The position numbers and the translations under genes are program-made. A DNA stretch of 64,000 nt from Chlorops oryzae (lineage: Eukaryota > Arthropoda > Insecta > Diptera > Chloropidae), in the NCBI GenBank assembly GCA_020466095.1, contig CM035808.1, positions 14,153,163 to 14,217,162 on the forward strand, given 5' to 3'. The notes beneath the pieces were generated by a model, which ran no database searches, was not told the origin of the DNA, and saw only the letters and a list, made by a program, of their open reading frames with translations. This document shows positions 60,071 through 64,000 of this stretch, piece by piece (the stretch's first letter is position 1; each line of letters starts with the position of its first letter).

Positions 60071-61188
60071 AGGTGTAAAGATAGAGTGTATGTTGATGAT
60101 TTATGGATATTAAGTAATGGTAGAGAAAATTACGAAATCGAAGAATCGACCATTCACCCACAGACGTAATTACTCAATTGCGATGGTTTTATTTTTGGCA
60201 CTTCTAATGACATTTCTTAATTGTTTGACTATATTCTCAATTTATTTTTATTAATGCGTTCATTCATTCATTCATTCATTTGAAGTGAATTTGTTTTATT
60301 GATGGCGGGACAACCTCCTTGAAATATCATTAGAGTGTGTACTCAAATAGTTTTATTATCAAATGAAACTTACATTTTGATATATCCAACATTTTCCCGT
60401 GTCATTTCAGTGACCAGTTTACTCTCTATTTTCCTAAGATATCGTACATGTGCTCTAAAATGAACACAGCTCCAAGGAATACATTTCCATCCTAGGTTCT
60501 TTCGAGTCATTTTGCTGAGAGAAAGAGAAATCAAAATTTTTCATAGACTTAAGGTTCAAAATGTCATGGACAAGCTCACCAATTCGATTGAAACCGTGAC
60601 TCTGAGCAGGCTCCGATTTAGAGGGTTGCAGGCCGGAGCGTCACTGTAAGGAACGTCAATTTCACCATAGATATTCGAAAATAGTCCACTATTAGTGCCA
60701 TCATAGGCGCGTCAAATATTGTTTTTGCCCAGAGTGACAAAAAGCTGGATCGAGCCCTGACTGGGATTTTCTCGGGAAGTCCTTAACCGTACCACTTAGA
60801 TAGGCTGTGTATTTTAAATGCAAAAAAGACACGTTATGAATCGATCTATTGTGGGTTTAAATTTTTGGGGCTATTCTTCTGGACACCCGGCATAAAATTT
60901 GACACTTTCTTCATTTATCAATCGTTATTTTTCTTACTATCAATACAGCTCTTTATAGTTTTCTGAACGCTAAGAATCTATGTTTAATTTCGTGAATTAG
61001 TAGTTGGTCGAGAGATCGGGAGACTATGCTTAAAGGCGAGAGCCTCTCGGCCAATTTCGATGGGATGGAAAGCTAAAAAAATTGGATAAAAAAGAATAAT
61101 AGATGTGCTTTGATAATGACTAATTTTCTAGTTGTGTTAGCCAAGCCTGAACTTCTATAGCTCGAGTTTTTTTTTATAAATCAAACTG
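60071..61188. other. Intronic or intergenic, nothing recognised
   Basis: A (CATT)n run lies at 60256-60279. No transporter exon was recognised. Confidence 0.4.
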
Positions 61189-61322
61189 AGGTTAGGTTAG
61201 GTTAGGTCAGGCAAGGTTAGGTTAGGTTAGGTTCGGTTAGGTCAGGCTAGGTTAGGTTAGGTTAGGTTAGGTTAGGTTAGGTTAGGTTAGGTTAGGTTAG
61301 GTTAGGTTAGGTTAGGTTAGGT
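61189..61322. repeat. (GGTTA)n = (TTAGG)n array, about 26 units
   Basis: Perfect over 61250-61322 and degenerate before that. It is attached to the 3' tail of SINE copy 5, like the array at 42711 but in the opposite orientation. Confidence 0.95.
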
Positions 61323-61410
61323 TTACGTAAGGTTGGCCAAGCGTGACACACTTGAGCACCAAATGGGCCCGTTGTGAAATGTGTATAGTGGGAAAACAAA
61401 GAAAAACAAA
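61323..61410 (-). mobile_element. tRNA-derived SINE, copy 5 (tail part)
   Basis: On the minus strand it reads TTGTTTTTCTTTG, ...CACAACGGGCCCATTTGG and GTGTGTCACGCTTGGCCAAC into the (CCTAA)n array. This matches the tail order of copies 3 and 4. The tRNA head is missing. Confidence 0.6.
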
Positions 61411-63390
61411 AACTGATAATCAATCTGAGTTTTATATATGATATTCTTCGATTCTCATTCTCAATAAGTCGAACAAATTCTTTGGATAATATTAATTCGA
61501 AGATAATCCAACTGTATTGACTTATTAAATGAATAATCCAACCACAAAACAATCTAATTAGGTTTTTAATCTCCAAGCATTCCAAAATGTCTTTTAATGG
61601 AAAATTGTACAAAGCCCCGCGTATGGTTTAAATTGCCACCAGAATCGCCAGCTGTCGCTGCTTTTAACAGCTCGAAACTCGTTATTGCAGGCGGTTAAAA
61701 TTTGACTTCAAAACAATTTCTTGCAAGAGAGTTCTTCAAGTCTCTTGAGAATATTTCTAAAATCTTTGTTCAAAAAGAGATTTTCATTTTTATTTTCTTG
61801 AATTTGAATTGAAATCTGACGCTTGGCGTATTCAACGATCTTAACAAGCGCTGACGAAAGAATAAAGAAAGAAAAAGAACTTCAATCAGAAGCATTCTCA
61901 AGAGAATATTTCACAACATGCATATTGAATTTCTGTCTTTTCACTTCGAAAAGCAGGAATTACGTCAGTCTTTTGCGAACTTGCAATTTTTTCCACAATT
62001 CCTGTTACGATATTTATTGACTTTTTTTTACATTGTACATAAGTACATACATATATTTTTTGAATCCCGAAAAGTGTCTCATGTTATGTCATCGCAATTA
62101 TGTACTTCCAATCGAAATCGATTATTATTGCTCTAGTGAAGCGTTTTCGGGACTATTTATTTACAGAAAAACGAAAGATTCAGTATTGACCTTGTTGACT
62201 CATTGATTTTTTTTTTTTGGTTGCTTCGCTCTTTTTTGATTTGGTGTGAAAATATGTTCCACGCTTCTTATCATGTGTGCAGAGACACTTAATGGTCGGA
62301 CTTGTTTTTTATTGGAGTTGATGGCAAATTATCATAACCATGCGTCTATGTTTTTTGGTGTCCGATTTTGCCTTGTTGATAAGCCAGTTTGCTTTCAATC
62401 CGTTCATTAGAGTCGAGAAATTCAAGCGTTTTGAGAGAACTTCAGTTTTTGTTTTTTTCATTCTTTGCAGGATTTTCAACATGTATTTGAAAAAAAAAAC
62501 CCGATACTTTTTTGCTATTTATTTTATCATAAACTTTATCGTTAGTTTTTTTTTTTTAAACGACCTCATATTTAATAATCGAAGGATTAGTTTCATTCCT
62601 TTTTGGAACAATTTCTCTAAATAACTCAAACAGAACGACCCTTAATCTCGCATTGAAGAGCAAAATAAACCGACAAAAATAAGAAACAAAAAAAAACTCC
62701 TTCAAACTCACTTGAAACCTTTTTCTCTCTGTCGATTTGAAGTTCAGCCATCCAAACTGTAGGTATACCAATATACATACATACATACATACAAATGGAT
62801 TCATGAATATATCAATAAAGTACATAAGACGACAACGAAAAAGAGAAAAATTTTAAGATGCAGGCAGTGGCAAGTGATCATGCTGGAAGTGCGTGATTCC
62901 TCAAAATAAACAAAAAAATTTCAAGAAAAAAATACAACAGAAAATTCACTCTTCGCCGGTTGGACTCAAAACAGTTTTGTAAACAATTGAGTCAGCCGAC
63001 AATAGAAACCGTCGTTTGGCGATAGCCAAAGGTTGCAATCTTTTACAAATGTGAACATATCGACGTCATATGTCATATTGCACGAGTAGGTAAACTGTCT
63101 CTATTTTTTATGGCCGTTCGCTGCTGAGCAAAATTTTTGAAAATTTAACCCGGCCATCGGCATTTAGACGACTTTACGATAAGCGACCCGTATTTCAAAT
63201 ATTTATGTTTTTTTCTCTTTGGATTTGATGCATTTTCTGCTTGATTAGAAGACCTTTTTAATGGATACTGACATGCAAAAAAAATTCAGAAAAATTAAAT
63301 ACTCATTACAAACGCAGACTAGAATTTTTTTTACACTCACGAGTATTAATAATTATATCTACCTACTATTCATGTTAAATGTTGTTATTT
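61411..63390. other. Intronic or intergenic, nothing recognised
   Basis: A (CATA)n run lies at 62774-62793. No exon was recognised. Confidence 0.4.
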
Positions 63391-63409
63391 GATCTATCTC
63401 TCTCTCTCC

Positions 63410-63489
<80 letters not shown>
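63391..63489. repeat. (TC)n microsatellite
   Basis: About 100 bases of nearly pure TC dinucleotide on the plus strand. Confidence 0.95.
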
Positions 63490-63493
<4 letters not shown>

Positions 63494-63597
63494 GCTTCAT
63501 TAACCGCACAGCTGTTAAATAATGATTACACTAGTTTACAAAAAAAAGAGCAGAGACGAAATGATGGTTTTTTAGACTAAATTGGGGTCGCTGATCA

Positions 63598-64000
63598 CGG
63601 TTGCCACTTTGGTCCATTTGGACCAAAAACGGTCCCTTTTTTACTATTTGGTCCGCTGGTCCCTTTATTTTACATTTGGGCCTTTTTCATATATGTTCCT
63701 CCATATGTATAACTAAACATTTTGCAGTATATAGCATGTCCTACATGGTTTGCAGTGGTTCATCATGCTAGAGAATAAGCTTTGTTAGGTATACATAAAG
63801 CAGAACATTAAATTCGTTGACATCACTGTTGATTGTAAATAATTATATCGATTGTCACCAGCCTAAGTACAAGATGGCAATAAACTTTTTGTCAATCGAT
63901 TGTTATTTTTTTCACATCTCTATCTGATAGAATATATAGAAAAAGTGAAAAATTCTAAGAAGTAAATGTGAAAAATCTCTTATACCTTCTTTATTTTTCA
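63598..64000. other. GGTCC-rich patch and a hAT-arm fragment at the window edge
   Basis: At 63598-63695 GGTCC/GGACC phrases recur (TGGTCCATTTGGACCAAAAA and others), which suggests a degenerate repeat. At 63938-63965, AGTGAAAAATTCTAAGAA matches the arm of the hAT element at 19848 (about 20058). Either could be the start of an element continuing past the window. Confidence 0.35.

Noticed and set aside
58780..64000. Second exon of the plus-strand transporter
   Set aside because: I looked for the expected TM1-TM2 continuation after an AG acceptor and found none. It probably lies beyond the window.

Overview
The window looks like AT-rich, repeat-dense intergenic and intronic DNA from a higher fly (Diptera, probably Brachycera; the species cannot be named from this sequence). 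The evidence is split genes with GT-AG introns, two gene families with typical insect sequences, and dense small DNA transposons, tRNA-derived SINEs and DINE-1/INE-1-like elements. Only three protein-coding genes can be supported. Almost all other short open frames are accidental.

Left part (about 2.7-16.4 kb, minus strand): one complete coding region for a two-pore-domain potassium channel (K2P). It has eight coding exons that join in frame to 1032 residues. The channel core fills exons 1-7, with the selectivity filters TVGYG and TIGFG. The last exon encodes a roughly 715-residue cytosolic tail with four RRxS(L/M)F motifs and a PPTY motif. Introns 1, 2 and 7 hold transposon insertions.

Middle part (16.4-41.5 kb): no gene seen. 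It holds a TTAA-flanked inverted-repeat element, several hAT-type elements with exact 8-bp target duplications, DINE-like elements, SINEs, and a tandem satellite of 45 monomer starts, about 153.5 bp each (33.6-40.4 kb). The satellite abuts the LTR end of a retrotransposon, which runs into a 100-N assembly gap (41497-41596).

Right part (41.6-64 kb): the 5' exons of two SLC16-type monocarboxylate transporter genes arranged head to head. One runs leftwards into the gap and is cut off there. The other starts at 58705 and keeps only its first coding exon in the window. The 16.4 kb between their start codons holds more mobile elements, including well-resolved nested insertions. Two SINE tails carry long (TTAGG)n arrays.

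The K2P channel and the transporters share no obvious pathway. One sets membrane potential. The others would move lactate, pyruvate or similar monocarboxylates with protons.
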